Positions 6,960 through 14,406 of a DNA stretch of 40,629 nt are shown piece by piece. Numbering within the stretch: position 1 is the stretch's first letter; each line of letters starts with the position of its first letter. The notes under the pieces are model-generated. The model was not told the DNA's origin, made no database searches, and saw nothing but the letters and a program-made list of their open reading frames with translations. This stretch comes from Candidatus Uhrbacteria bacterium (GTDB lineage Bacteria; Patescibacteriota; Patescibacteriia; 2-12-FULL-60-25). Position numbers and translations under genes: made by a program. Location of the stretch: positions 1-40,629 of the forward strand of contig JADZFU010000007.1 of NCBI GenBank assembly GCA_020854265.1. Direction: 5' to 3'.

Positions 6960-8072
6960 TTACACTCCGGTCATCTGCCAAAAACGGAAACGATACATCT
7001 GATTCCTGATCCAAACCAAAAATTGCGAAGAAACGCTGATTTTCCAGCCTAATTCGAGCAATCCTTTGCGTCCGGCCGTAATAATCACTCCCTTGCTGTG
7101 ATGTTTGTATGTGGATAGTTTTCTTCCTTCCAGGTATCGAACGATGTTTCTGGCAAGGACAGGGGCCATTTCCATGGCAACCTGTGCAGTCTTTGGAGCG
7201 GCATTGCCCGGATTCAAAATGCCGGCTGCATCACCCGCAGCAAACGCGCTCTCATCAGCTTGCAAGGTACGGTCAACGGAAATATTTCCTGCCGGATCAT
7301 TTGGGAGCGAGGGCTGGGTATCGATATGGTTTGGACGGATACCGCCGGCCCAGATAGTTATTTGAGCTGCAATCTTACTACCGCTTTTAAGTCTCACCCC
7401 ATCCTGCTCTACCGCAACAACCGGATCTCCCTCCATCATGGAGACCGAAGCCGCCGCAAGCTCGTGTTTTGCATGATCGACAAGCCGCTGGCTAAAACCT
7501 GGGAGAATACGAGGCGCAGCCTGTATCAGGCAGATTTTTGCCTTTTTTCCTTTTGATTCCAAGTATTCGCGCAAGGCAAAGACCGTTTCCATGCCTGTTG
7601 GACCTGCACCGACCACATTGATGGAAACTTGCTCATCAAAGGTATCAAGTTTTGCACGCAGCCGTTCGACATGATCGGGTGTTTTAAGCTGGTATGCGTA
7701 GGATTCTGCGCCAGGAATGCCGAAGAAATTGGTGCTTGCGCCTTGGCAGAGTGCCGCCGCATCAAACAACACGGTCTGCTGTCCATTTGCAGTTTCTATG
7801 ACCGCTTCTTTCTTTTTATAGTCCAAGTGGGAAACCGTTCCATGGATAAAAGTAAATCCGTCGCGTTTTGCGATATCGGATAAATCCGCGCTCATTTGTT
7901 CGAGCGGTATACTGCCGGCAAGTAAGTCGACCAGCCATGGGGTAAAAATGAAATGCTTGGACGTGGACACGAGGGTGACTTCGCCGTTTTTGAGCATTCC
8001 ACCGGCTAAGAGGGTTGCTGTACGCAATCCGACAAAGCCTCCGCCAACGATGAGAACGCGTTTTTTATCCAT
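6960..8072 (-). CDS. ndh: Type II NADH dehydrogenase (NDH-2), FAD-dependent
   Basis: 370 residues. It transfers electrons from NADH to quinone at the membrane face without pumping protons. The FAD Rossmann motif GGGFVG is at residues 10-15, a second nucleotide-binding motif VGAGPTG lies mid-protein, and FAAGDAAG is the FAD-binding block near residue 285. The C-terminus is amphipathic and aromatic (FLVWIRNQMYRFRFW), suiting membrane attachment. The start at 8072 is chosen because MDKKRVLIVGGG opens the Rossmann fold; further upstream the frame overlaps the preceding gene. It lies 19 nt after the epimerase-RmlA fusion on the same strand. A TACACT hexamer at 8084-8089 would give a 5-nt leader, so it may be transcribed alone or with the sugar genes. 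A disulfide reductase or sulfide:quinone reductase is less likely because no redox Cys pair is seen. Confidence 0.85.
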   Translation of the reverse strand: MDKKRVLIVGGGFVGLRTATLLAGGMLKNGEVTLVSTSKHFIFTPWLVDLLAGSIPLEQMSADLSDIAKRDGFTFIHGTVSHLDYKKKEAVIETANGQQTVLFDAAALCQGASTNFFGIPGAESYAYQLKTPDHVERLRAKLDTFDEQVSINVVGAGPTGMETVFALREYLESKGKKAKICLIQAAPRILPGFSQRLVDHAKHELAAASVSMMEGDPVVAVEQDGVRLKSGSKIAAQITIWAGGIRPNHIDTQPSLPNDPAGNISVDRTLQADESAFAAGDAAGILNPGNAAPKTAQVAMEMAPVLARNIVRYLEGRKLSTYKHHSKGVIITAGRKGLLELGWKISVSSQFLVWIRNQMYRFRFWQMTGV

Positions 8073-8083
8073 AATTCGAGGGT

Positions 8084-8089
8084 AGTGTA
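8084..8089 (-). promoter_or_regulatory. Possible -10 for ndh
   Basis: Minus-strand TACACT abuts the upstream stop codon (8092-8094) and predicts +1 at 8077, 5 nt before the ndh ATG. There is no TGn extension and no clear -35. Confidence 0.3.
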
Positions 8090-8091
8090 GC

Positions 8092-9720
8092 TTATTTGTT
8101 GTTAAAATACTCGTTCGCGCGAGCCAAGCTCTCATGCGTACCCGCATCCGTCCAAAAACCGCGAACGGGTTTTGCTTGCAGGCTTCGTCTCTGCAAAAAC
8201 GCATTGTTCACATCGACAATCTCAAGTTCTCCGCGGAGTGAGGGTTTGAGCGTACGGATGACGTCAAACACCGACCGGTCATAGATATACAAACCGACTT
8301 GGGCAAAATTTGTTTTTGGATTTGTCGGCTTTTCTTCAATCGAAAGAACATTTCCATACGCATCAACTTCCACCACCCCAAAGCGATGTGCATCTGGAAC
8401 GGCTTTGTAAAAGGTCATGGCACCTCCTTGGAACGAAGAAACCGGAGCCATGAAATTGTCTTCGAACAAATTGTCTCCAAGGATGACCGTCGCATGGTCA
8501 TTACCGACAAAGTCTTCGGCCAATGCCAAGGCATGCGGAATACCGCCCGCTTCGTCTTGGATGCGGTAGGTGATACGGCAGCCAAATGCAGAACCAGAAC
8601 CGAGAAGATTCATAAAATGGCCGGCATGGTCAGGTCCGGTAATGATCATCACGTCCCGGATGCCGGCATCAAGCAAAGTCTGCAGGGGATAAAGGATCAT
8701 CTGCCGCTTTCCGATCGGGAGCAGGTGTTTATTGGTGATATTCGTCAGCGGAGCAAGGCGCGTTCCTTTGCCGCCTGCCAAGATTACGCCTTTCATTTTG
8801 GGAATGCTTGTCGATTGAAACGCAAAGTCGGGAGTTTCGGACTTGAGGAAGCTCGGCATCCCTGGATATTCTTTGCGGATTTCGCGTTTCACATGTTGCG
8901 CATACTTGGACATGACATCCCGCAATGCGACATCAATCGGCCTCATTTCGATGCCGAGCGATTTGAGCCGTTCGCTCTGCATGATGCAATTCGAACGTAT
9001 AGATTTTGCGAGGCCTCGGCTCACCAGCTCTTCATTGGTGATCCATTCATTCTGATGATTCGGATCCACCAGCTCGCGATACAGCGACATCAGATCACGA
9101 TGGCGCATGATTCCGGGGTTCACGGTGTGGAATATTCCGGTGGCGCGCTTTTGTATCAGCTTATAGCAAACGTCTATCAAATCGCTCACCACGGTCACGC
9201 TGTTCCGGACATCGATGATCGGATTATATTTTGATAATTTGGTGATGAGATTGCGTTCGCCGAGTCGGTCATCGATCGGCATTCGTAGACGCGCGATTGC
9301 GACATTCGGATATGTTGTAAGTACAAGCTCCGCCGAATATTTGGAGCGCGAATACATCGATGTGGGATTGGGATGGTCCTGTTCCGTCCAGCCTCGCGGA
9401 TCGGGCGAGTCACCGTAAAAAATGCACCCGGAAGAAAGGTGGAGAAGGTAGAGATTTTTTTCATGGCAGGCTTCAGCCAAGATCACGGCGCCGGTAACAT
9501 TTCCGCGTATGGTTTCGGCTTGATGCGTTTCGCACCAATCAACATTCGGCCGTCCGGTCTTGCCCGCCGCATTCACCACCGCATCCGGCTTATGCATCTC
9601 AAGAGCCTTCAAAACAGCTTCTTTATCATCAATTCGTGCATCCGTGCCAACCGCTTCAGGCCAGGATTCCAGCATTCTTCCGCCAATGAAGCCTTTGCTT
9701 CCAAAAACAAGGATTTTCAT
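8092..9720 (-). CDS. Fusion: plant-type 3,5-epimerase/4-reductase + RmlA nucleotidyltransferase
   Basis: 542 residues in one frame. Residues 1 to about 290 form an SDR-type reductase: GSKGFIGG near 7-14 binds NAD(P)H, NAAGKTGRPNVDWCETH lies at 50-66, SSGCIF at 96-101, and the catalytic Y123-S-R-S-K127. GRPNVDWCE, GCIF, LRMP and ITKLSKYN closely match my recollection of plant NRS/ER and RHM C-terminal domains, which both epimerise C3/C5 and reduce C4. Residues 309-542 are a glucose-1-phosphate thymidylyltransferase: LAGGKGTRLAPLT, HLLPIGKRQM, a GDN metal motif in VILGDNLF, and FWTDAGTHESL. At about 234 residues this half is slightly shorter than free-standing RmlA. With the adjacent RmlB it could complete dTDP-L-rhamnose synthesis without RmlC or RmlD. 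The gene lies 25 nt after rmlB with no SD. An internal ATG at 8796 could also yield free RmlA. Confidence 0.85.
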   Translation of the reverse strand: MKILVFGSKGFIGGRMLESWPEAVGTDARIDDKEAVLKALEMHKPDAVVNAAGKTGRPNVDWCETHQAETIRGNVTGAVILAEACHEKNLYLLHLSSGCIFYGDSPDPRGWTEQDHPNPTSMYSRSKYSAELVLTTYPNVAIARLRMPIDDRLGERNLITKLSKYNPIIDVRNSVTVVSDLIDVCYKLIQKRATGIFHTVNPGIMRHRDLMSLYRELVDPNHQNEWITNEELVSRGLAKSIRSNCIMQSERLKSLGIEMRPIDVALRDVMSKYAQHVKREIRKEYPGMPSFLKSETPDFAFQSTSIPKMKGVILAGGKGTRLAPLTNITNKHLLPIGKRQMILYPLQTLLDAGIRDVMIITGPDHAGHFMNLLGSGSAFGCRITYRIQDEAGGIPHALALAEDFVGNDHATVILGDNLFEDNFMAPVSSFQGGAMTFYKAVPDAHRFGVVEVDAYGNVLSIEEKPTNPKTNFAQVGLYIYDRSVFDVIRTLKPSLRGELEIVDVNNAFLQRRSLQAKPVRGFWTDAGTHESLARANEYFNNK

Positions 9721-9745
9721 GAATCCCGTCTTACCAATCCAGCTT

Positions 9746-10717
9746 TTACTTCACAAGTGGCCTCCACCAAGCTTCATTCTTTTTGAACCAATCCACCGTA
9801 TCTTTTAGGCCGGATTCGAACGTTTTTTTTGCCTTCCATTTGAGCTCGGTTTTCGCTTTTGTCGAATCAATCGCATATCGCCGGTCATGGCCTTTTCGAT
9901 CTTCGACAAATGTGATGAGGCTTTCCGGCTTGCCTGTCAGTTCCAAAATCTTTTTTACGACATCGATATTATGCATCTCGGCATCTCCGCCAAAGCAATA
10001 CGTTTCACCAATATCTCCTTTTTTCAATACAGCCTCGATACCGCGGCAATGGTCCTCAACATGGATCCAGTCGCGGATGTTTTTTCCGTCTCCATAAACC
10101 GGCAACGGCAAATCGCGTAGCGCATTCACGATCATGAGCGGAATCAGTTTTTCCGGGAAATGATAAGGCCCGTAATTATTCGAGCAATTCGAAATCGTGA
10201 TCGGTAATGTATGCGTATGGAAATACGAACGGACTAAATGGTCCGAAGCTGCTTTTGAAGCAGAGTAGGGGCTGCGCGGATCATATGGAGTCGTTTCGGA
10301 AAATTTTTGTTCGGATTCCATCGGCAAGCTGCCGAACACTTCATCCGTTGAAACATGATGGAAACGCTTGATTTGATTGCCCAGACGCAGGGCTTCTTCC
10401 AAAAGTACTTGCGTACCAAGAACATTCGTCTCCAAAAATATGCGGCTGCCGTCTATCGAGCGGTCGACATGGGACTCGGCGGCAAAATGGACGACCGTAT
10501 CAACTCCTTCCATTGCCCGTCGCACGTCTTCCGGTTTCCGGATGTCTCCATGGATAAAAACATGGCGGTCTGGATCAAGTCCGCGGATATTTTCAGGGTT
10601 TCCGGCGTAGGTGAGTGCATCGATATTCACGATCACATCATCCGGATGATGGGCGAGCCAAAACCGGATAAAATTTGATCCGATAAAGCCGGCGCCGCCA
10701 GTCACAAGAAGTTTCAT
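9746..10717 (-). CDS. rmlB: dTDP-glucose 4,6-dehydratase
   Basis: 323 residues. It converts dTDP-glucose to dTDP-4-keto-6-deoxyglucose, the second step of dTDP-rhamnose synthesis. It has the NAD-binding TGGAGFIGSN at the N-terminus, FAAESHVDRS, STDEVFGSL with the dehydratase Asp-Glu pair, YSASKAASD (YxxxK) and NCSNNYGPYHFPEKLIPL, all in family order. The start at 10717 (MKLLVTGGAG) is preferred over 10753. A hexamer GAGAAT (10724-10729) with TTGGAC 18 nt upstream predicts a transcript that starts exactly at this ATG. It heads the minus-strand operon rmlB - fusion - possibly ndh, and is divergent from three glycosyltransferases. Confidence 0.93.
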   Translation of the reverse strand: MKLLVTGGAGFIGSNFIRFWLAHHPDDVIVNIDALTYAGNPENIRGLDPDRHVFIHGDIRKPEDVRRAMEGVDTVVHFAAESHVDRSIDGSRIFLETNVLGTQVLLEEALRLGNQIKRFHHVSTDEVFGSLPMESEQKFSETTPYDPRSPYSASKAASDHLVRSYFHTHTLPITISNCSNNYGPYHFPEKLIPLMIVNALRDLPLPVYGDGKNIRDWIHVEDHCRGIEAVLKKGDIGETYCFGGDAEMHNIDVVKKILELTGKPESLITFVEDRKGHDRRYAIDSTKAKTELKWKAKKTFESGLKDTVDWFKKNEAWWRPLVK

Positions 10718-10723
10718 AGGCGC

Positions 10724-10753
10724 ATTCTCGCCGATGATTGACTGTCTGTCCAA
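10724..10753 (-). promoter_or_regulatory. Promoter of rmlB (leaderless start)
   Basis: Minus-strand TTGGAC (10753-10748), an 18-nt spacer and GAGAAT (10729-10724) predict +1 at 10717, the A of the rmlB ATG. On the plus strand the same 59-bp gap holds TGC TAACGT (10757-10765), a weak -10 for the divergent glycosyltransferase. Confidence 0.4.
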
Positions 10754-10776
10754 CCATGCTAACGTTGAATGGTTTT

Positions 10777-11529
10777 ATGGCTGAAGCAAGCCAAAATATC
10801 ACGACCATTATCGTTTCCTGGAATGTCCGGGACACGTTAATAAAAAATCTCGAGCAGCTCTCGGGGGATATTGTCGTCGTTGACAATGCATCGAGCGATG
10901 GATCAGTCGAAGCGGTCCGTGCCAAGTTTCCGCACATTCGAGTGATCGCCAATCAAAAGAATCTCGGTTTTGCCAAAGCCTGCAACCAAGGGATCGCCTT
11001 GGCCAAAGGCCATGTCTTGCTGCTGAATCCGGATATGCTTGCGTCTGAAGAAGCGGTAGCAAAAACAGCGGCGTATCTCGATGCGCATCCGGATGTGGCC
11101 GTCGTCGGTGCCAAGCTTTTGGACCAGAACGGAAAAGCCATGCACCACATGCGCCGATTTCCGACTTGGAAAGACCAGCTTGTGATTTTGCTCAAAATGA
11201 ATCGCGTATTTCCTTCCATCATCGACCGGTACATGGGAAAGGATCTTGATCTTGAGCGTGAACAGGATGTGGACACGGTTCGCGGATCTTTTTTTGCCAT
11301 CAATCGCACAGCGCTCGATAACATAGGCGCATTGGATGAGCGGTATTTTATTTGGTTCGAAGAAGTGGACTACTGCCGTCAGGCAAAAGCGCATGGGATG
11401 CGTGTGCGTTATGTGCCGGACATTGTTGTAAAAGATTTAGTCGGAAAGAGTTTTGCCAAACGCAATCGTATCTGGAAACGGTGGCAATTCACCAAAAGCT
11501 TGCTCAACTATTTTTGGAAATGGCTATGA
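10777..11529 (+). CDS. GT2 glycosyltransferase, rhamnosyltransferase-like
   Basis: 250 residues from ATG 10777. A GT-A fold: ITTIIVSWNV first strand, VVVDNASSDGS nucleotide-binding loop, NLGFAKACNQG, LLLNPDM in the place of the metal-binding DxD, and FIWFEEVDYCRQA near the acceptor site. The NLGFAxxxNxG and LNPD features occur in WbbL/RfbF-type rhamnosyltransferases, which suits the adjacent dTDP-rhamnose genes; the sugar donor is inferred. Alternative in-frame ATGs lie at 10738 and 10756. I prefer 10777 because the fold begins shortly after it and a weak TGC TAACGT would then leave a 5-nt leader. It is the first of three overlapping glycosyltransferase genes. Confidence 0.85.
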   Translation: MAEASQNITTIIVSWNVRDTLIKNLEQLSGDIVVVDNASSDGSVEAVRAKFPHIRVIANQKNLGFAKACNQGIALAKGHVLLLNPDMLASEEAVAKTAAYLDAHPDVAVVGAKLLDQNGKAMHHMRRFPTWKDQLVILLKMNRVFPSIIDRYMGKDLDLEREQDVDTVRGSFFAINRTALDNIGALDERYFIWFEEVDYCRQAKAHGMRVRYVPDIVVKDLVGKSFAKRNRIWKRWQFTKSLLNYFWKWL

Positions 11530-12374
11530 AACTCGCGATTCAAATCGTTCTGTATAAAAGCGAAGAGAAGCTCCCGACTTTGCTCGAATCGCTCAAGAAC
11601 CAAACATACCGTGATTTTGAAGTGTTCATGCATGACAATTCCCAAACAAATCTGGGTTTTGCCGGCGGACATGCCAAGCTGTTCGACCAGCATACGGCAC
11701 CCTTCGTGATGCTCTTGAACGATGATGCCAAGCTCGATGCCGGGTACCTCGAAGCCGTAATGAAACGCATCGAATCCGACGAGCGCATCGCATCGATTAC
11801 GGGTCTTGTGTATCGCATGGACGGGCAGAGTATTGATACATCCGGTCTGGTGTATCACTCCCTTGCACGGATCGTTGATCGGCATGAAAACGCGGATTCG
11901 GGCGAGGTATTTGGCGTCTCCGGCGCCGTCGGTTTGTACCGACGCTCCGCCATCCAAAAAGCGGGCGGCTATCTCTTTGATCCGGCATGGTTCATGTACA
12001 AAGAAGACGTCGATCTCGCAATCCGGCTGCGCCGCGCCGGCTTTATCGCATGGTATGAACCGTCTGCAGTGGCTTGGCACACGCGGGGGATTAAGCCTGG
12101 CGATAGCCATGCCCGCCGGCCGGCTCTTCTCCGCCAGTACAGCTATGTAAACCAGCATCATCTCTACACCTTGCACGCGGCGTGGTCGCTTGGAGTTGAT
12201 GACTTTCTTCTTTCTCTTCTCCAAGAGATCGGACGAACGGCCTTGGTTTTCATCGCTTCCCCGATTGTTTGGGTTCGTTCCGTGCGGTCTCTGGCCAAGA
12301 CCTTTTCTTACATGTGGAAACGCCGCAAGGCCTTGGAGACGCTTGGACTTAGACATATCCGCATGCGCGTATGA
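11526..12374 (+). CDS. GT2 glycosyltransferase
   Basis: 282 residues. It starts at the ATGA overlap with the previous gene (ATG 11526, upstream TGA 11527-11529), which implies translational coupling; an ATG two codons earlier is also possible. Family marks are IQIVLYKSEEKLPTLLESL, FEVFMHDNSQTNLGFAGGH, LLNDDAKLDAGYLEAV with the DD metal site, GVSGAVGLYRR, and FMYKEDVDLAIRLRRAGF near the catalytic base. A hydrophobic amphipathic stretch near the end (LVFIASPIVWVRSV) may contact the membrane. The donor sugar cannot be read from sequence; rhamnose is plausible from context. Confidence 0.85.
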   Translation: MKLAIQIVLYKSEEKLPTLLESLKNQTYRDFEVFMHDNSQTNLGFAGGHAKLFDQHTAPFVMLLNDDAKLDAGYLEAVMKRIESDERIASITGLVYRMDGQSIDTSGLVYHSLARIVDRHENADSGEVFGVSGAVGLYRRSAIQKAGGYLFDPAWFMYKEDVDLAIRLRRAGFIAWYEPSAVAWHTRGIKPGDSHARRPALLRQYSYVNQHHLYTLHAAWSLGVDDFLLSLLQEIGRTALVFIASPIVWVRSVRSLAKTFSYMWKRRKALETLGLRHIRMRV

Positions 12375-13465
12375 CGTACCCGAAAGTCGGCATTATCTAT
12401 CTGAATTTTCCCACCAAAAATTGGGAACGCGACATCGACCGCGCGATGCGTTCTTTCGAGAAGCTGAATTACCCAAAAGACAAAGTGGAGCTCATCCTTG
12501 TCGAGCCCGAAAAAACCGAGCCTCGCATCAAGGATTGGTTTTTCAAGAATTGGATGTTCAAATCAGGCACATCGCTCCCGAATTTGCATTACGTCTTCAA
12601 TAGCGGCGATGATATCGGTTTTTCTGCCAATAATAATGTAGGACTCGCCAAGGCTCGCGAGCTTGGATGCGAGTATGTCCATCTCACGAATGAAGATACC
12701 GAGGTCGATCCCGACTATCTCATCCGAGCCGTCGAAACCGCGGAGTCAAATCCAAAAATTGCCATCGTCCAGTCTCTCATTCTTCTCGGGCAAGACCGCG
12801 ATCAAATCAATACTGCAGGAAACGCGTATCACTTTTTGGGTTTCGGCTACTCCGATGGTTATAAGCAGCCTGTTTCTGGTTTTCATTTTCAAAACGAAAT
12901 AGGCTACGCCTCAGGCGCTGCCGCTTTGGTCCGGCTCTCTGCTCTCGAAGGAGAAAAGCTCTTCGATGAAAAATTTTTCATGTATCACGAAGACACGGAT
13001 CTTTCGCTCCGACTCCGTTCACGCGGATGGAAAATTGTTCTTGAGCCGGCATCTATCGTTTGGCATTGGTATGAATTCGGCAAAAGTAAAAATGTATTCT
13101 ATTTAATGGAGCGCAACCGCTTGGCTCTCGTCCTTTCGTATTACAAAATCTGGACCCTTGTCATCATTGCTCCGATGGCATGCGTGATGGACCTCGCACT
13201 CATTGTTTTCTCCTTGAAAAACGGCTGGTTCGACATGAAATGGAAGCAGATCAAAGAGATATTCGATCCGAATTTTTGGAAATGGATCAAGGCCCGCCGC
13301 ATGGTGATCCATGCAATGCGCACGGTTTCCGACAAAGAGCTGCTCCATCTCGCCGTTGCGGATATCCGTTTCCAAGGCGATTCCGTCCGCAATCCCGTAC
13401 TCGAATATATCGGCAATCCTGTGATGAGAGCATATTGGTGGATGGTAAAAAAATTATTGGTATAA
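12371..13465 (+). CDS. GT2 glycosyltransferase with C-terminal membrane segment
   Basis: 364 residues, again starting in an ATGA overlap (ATG 12371, upstream TGA 12372-12374). Marks are VGIIYLNFPTKNW, DDIGFSANNNVGLAKA, HLTNEDTEVDPDYL (EDTEVD at the metal position), GYASGAAALVRLSAL, and FFMYHEDTDLSLRLRSRGW. A hydrophobic segment follows (about 261-280, LVIIAPMACVMDLALIVFSL) and then an amphipathic tail, so the enzyme is likely held at the inner face of the membrane. It is the last gene of the three-glycosyltransferase unit, closed by a bidirectional terminator. Together with rmlB and the fusion gene, the unit looks like assembly of a short rhamnose-containing surface glycan or glycoprotein modification. 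Confidence 0.87.
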   Translation: MTYPKVGIIYLNFPTKNWERDIDRAMRSFEKLNYPKDKVELILVEPEKTEPRIKDWFFKNWMFKSGTSLPNLHYVFNSGDDIGFSANNNVGLAKARELGCEYVHLTNEDTEVDPDYLIRAVETAESNPKIAIVQSLILLGQDRDQINTAGNAYHFLGFGYSDGYKQPVSGFHFQNEIGYASGAAALVRLSALEGEKLFDEKFFMYHEDTDLSLRLRSRGWKIVLEPASIVWHWYEFGKSKNVFYLMERNRLALVLSYYKIWTLVIIAPMACVMDLALIVFSLKNGWFDMKWKQIKEIFDPNFWKWIKARRMVIHAMRTVSDKELLHLAVADIRFQGDSVRNPVLEYIGNPVMRAYWWMVKKLLV

Positions 13466-13466
13466 A

Positions 13467-13495
13467 AAACGGGTCCGACAGCGTCGGACCCGTTT
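13467..13495. terminator. Bidirectional terminator between convergent genes
   Basis: AAACGGGTCCGAC, AGC loop and GTCGGACCCGTTT form a perfect 13-bp stem between the glycosyltransferase stop (13465) and the stop of the convergent 13498 gene. Confidence 0.88.
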
Positions 13496-13497
13496 GC

Positions 13498-13950
13498 TCA
13501 GTTCTTGGCGGCCGGAGGTGTGGCCATGGTCTGGATCGGCTCGTCCTTCGGGCGCGAGAGCGCGGGGAGCGTATCCATGGCCTGTAGGACGATCGGCAGG
13601 AACTTCAGAAAGAAGTCGCGGTGGCCGAAGCGGCCACCAAGCGGGATCTCGAGCTCGATCTCAGCTTCCTTCACCGTGTCGCCGTCGAGAATGTGCGCAT
13701 CGATGGTAAGCGGCGCCGAGACGACGCCCGCCACCGGATCCTTCACGGCATTGAGCAGCTCGAGCAGTCCTTCGCGGTTGACGAGTCCGAAGCGCACGTA
13801 TCCTGCGACTCCGCCGCGTGAGATGTACTCGAGACAGATCATGCCCACATCGCGCTCCCAAGCCTCGATCGACACCCGGCACATGAGTCCGGACTCCTCG
13901 TCCAGAATCTCGGATTCGAATTTGACCTCGGTACTACGCTCGTTCGGCAT
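13498..13950 (-). CDS. Unknown conserved-looking 150-residue protein
   Basis: 150 residues, no signal peptide and no TM segment. The sequence alternates strands and loops (VKFESEILDEESGLMCRVSIEAW, YVRFGLVNREGLLELLNAV, APLTIDAHILDGDTVKEAEIELEIPLGG), suggesting a small beta-rich domain, followed by a short helix and a Pro/Ala-rich tail. No family is recognised. The start is firm: AAAGGAGA at 13954-13961 precedes the ATG. Codon use is GC-rich, as in the lipoprotein and E1/E2 genes, and unlike the adjacent rpmE and prfA. A TTGACC/TTAGAT promoter lies upstream, back to back with the rpmE promoter. The sequence may be of recent foreign origin. Confidence 0.75.
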   Translation of the reverse strand: MPNERSTEVKFESEILDEESGLMCRVSIEAWERDVGMICLEYISRGGVAGYVRFGLVNREGLLELLNAVKDPVAGVVSAPLTIDAHILDGDTVKEAEIELEIPLGGRFGHRDFFLKFLPIVLQAMDTLPALSRPKDEPIQTMATPPAAKN

Positions 13951-13979
13951 AGATCTCCTTTGGATAAAGAACCTTGCTT

Positions 13980-14008
13980 ATCTAAGCCGAAAAATAGGCA
14001 GAGGTCAA
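13980..14008 (-). promoter_or_regulatory. Promoter candidate of the 13498 gene
   Basis: Minus-strand TTGACC (14008-14003), 17-nt spacer, TTAGAT (13985-13980). The leader then contains the AAAGGAGA site. The -35 is strong and the -10 moderate. It is divergent from the rpmE promoter, with only 3 nt between the two -35 boxes. Confidence 0.45.
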
Positions 14009-14011
14009 CCC

Positions 14012-14040
14012 TTGCCAGATCGGTCTAATTCTGCTAATAT
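14012..14040 (+). promoter_or_regulatory. Promoter of rpmE (near-leaderless)
   Basis: TTGCCA (14012-14017), 17-nt spacer, and TAATAT (14035-14040) preceded by TGC. The predicted +1 is 14047, 3 nt before the rpmE ATG; no SD can fit. Confidence 0.6.
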
Positions 14041-14049
14041 CTGCGCACT

Positions 14050-14355
14050 ATGAAGGCAACCATCCACCCGACGTATCAGGAGGCCACCATTACTTGCGTA
14101 TGCGGTAATGCCGTTTCCGTGGGCAGCACCATGCCGTCCATCAGCGTCGAATTGTGCAATCAATGTCACCCGTTCTACACGGGGAAGCAAAACCTTATCG
14201 ATACGGCCGGCCGCATCGACAAGTTCGCGCGTCTCGCCAAAGCCAAAGAAGACCGCGCTGGCGTCGGCTCCAAAAAGAGCAAGAACGTCAAACGCGCCGC
14301 CCAAAAAGCGGAAAAGAAGGCCCGCAAGAGCCCGACTTCGTTGAACGAATCGTAG
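14050..14355 (+). CDS. rpmE: Ribosomal protein bL31
   Basis: 101 residues. The bL31 signature is present: two Cys in the CVCG motif and two in CNQCHPFYTGKQ give the zinc-binding (C+) form, followed by DTAGRIDKFARL. The C-terminal 35 residues are a Lys/Ala-rich basic extension beyond the usual length of about 70, probably contacting rRNA. It sits directly before prfA, a common bacterial order. Its promoter places the transcript start about 3 nt before the ATG. A terminator separates it from prfA, so the two genes have separate promoters. Confidence 0.93.
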   Translation: MKATIHPTYQEATITCVCGNAVSVGSTMPSISVELCNQCHPFYTGKQNLIDTAGRIDKFARLAKAKEDRAGVGSKKSKNVKRAAQKAEKKARKSPTSLNES

Positions 14356-14364
14356 ATACGTTCC

Positions 14365-14392
14365 AAAAACCGGCTGCTTAAGGCCGGTTTTT
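14365..14392 (+). terminator. Terminator of rpmE
   Basis: AAAAACCGGC, TGCTTAAG loop and GCCGGTTTTT. Its T-tract runs straight into the TGA-TATGCT extended -10 of prfA (14392-14400), so terminator and next promoter touch. Confidence 0.85.
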
Positions 14393-14400
14393 GATATGCT
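14392..14400 (+). promoter_or_regulatory. Extended -10 of prfA (leaderless start)
   Basis: TGA-TATGCT; the first hexamer base is 14395, so +1 is predicted at 14407, the A of the prfA ATG. No -35 is obvious because the upstream 25 nt are the rpmE terminator. Confidence 0.55.
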
Positions 14401-14406
14401 GAAGAT

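Noticed and set aside
8299-9234. 311-codon plus-strand frame
   Set aside because: Antisense to the clear epimerase-RmlA fusion.
597-13465. TGA read as Gly or Trp (recoded code of some candidate phyla)
   Set aside because: TGA ends the response regulator and both ATGA-overlapping glycosyltransferases at the expected lengths, and full-length conserved proteins contain no internal TGA.
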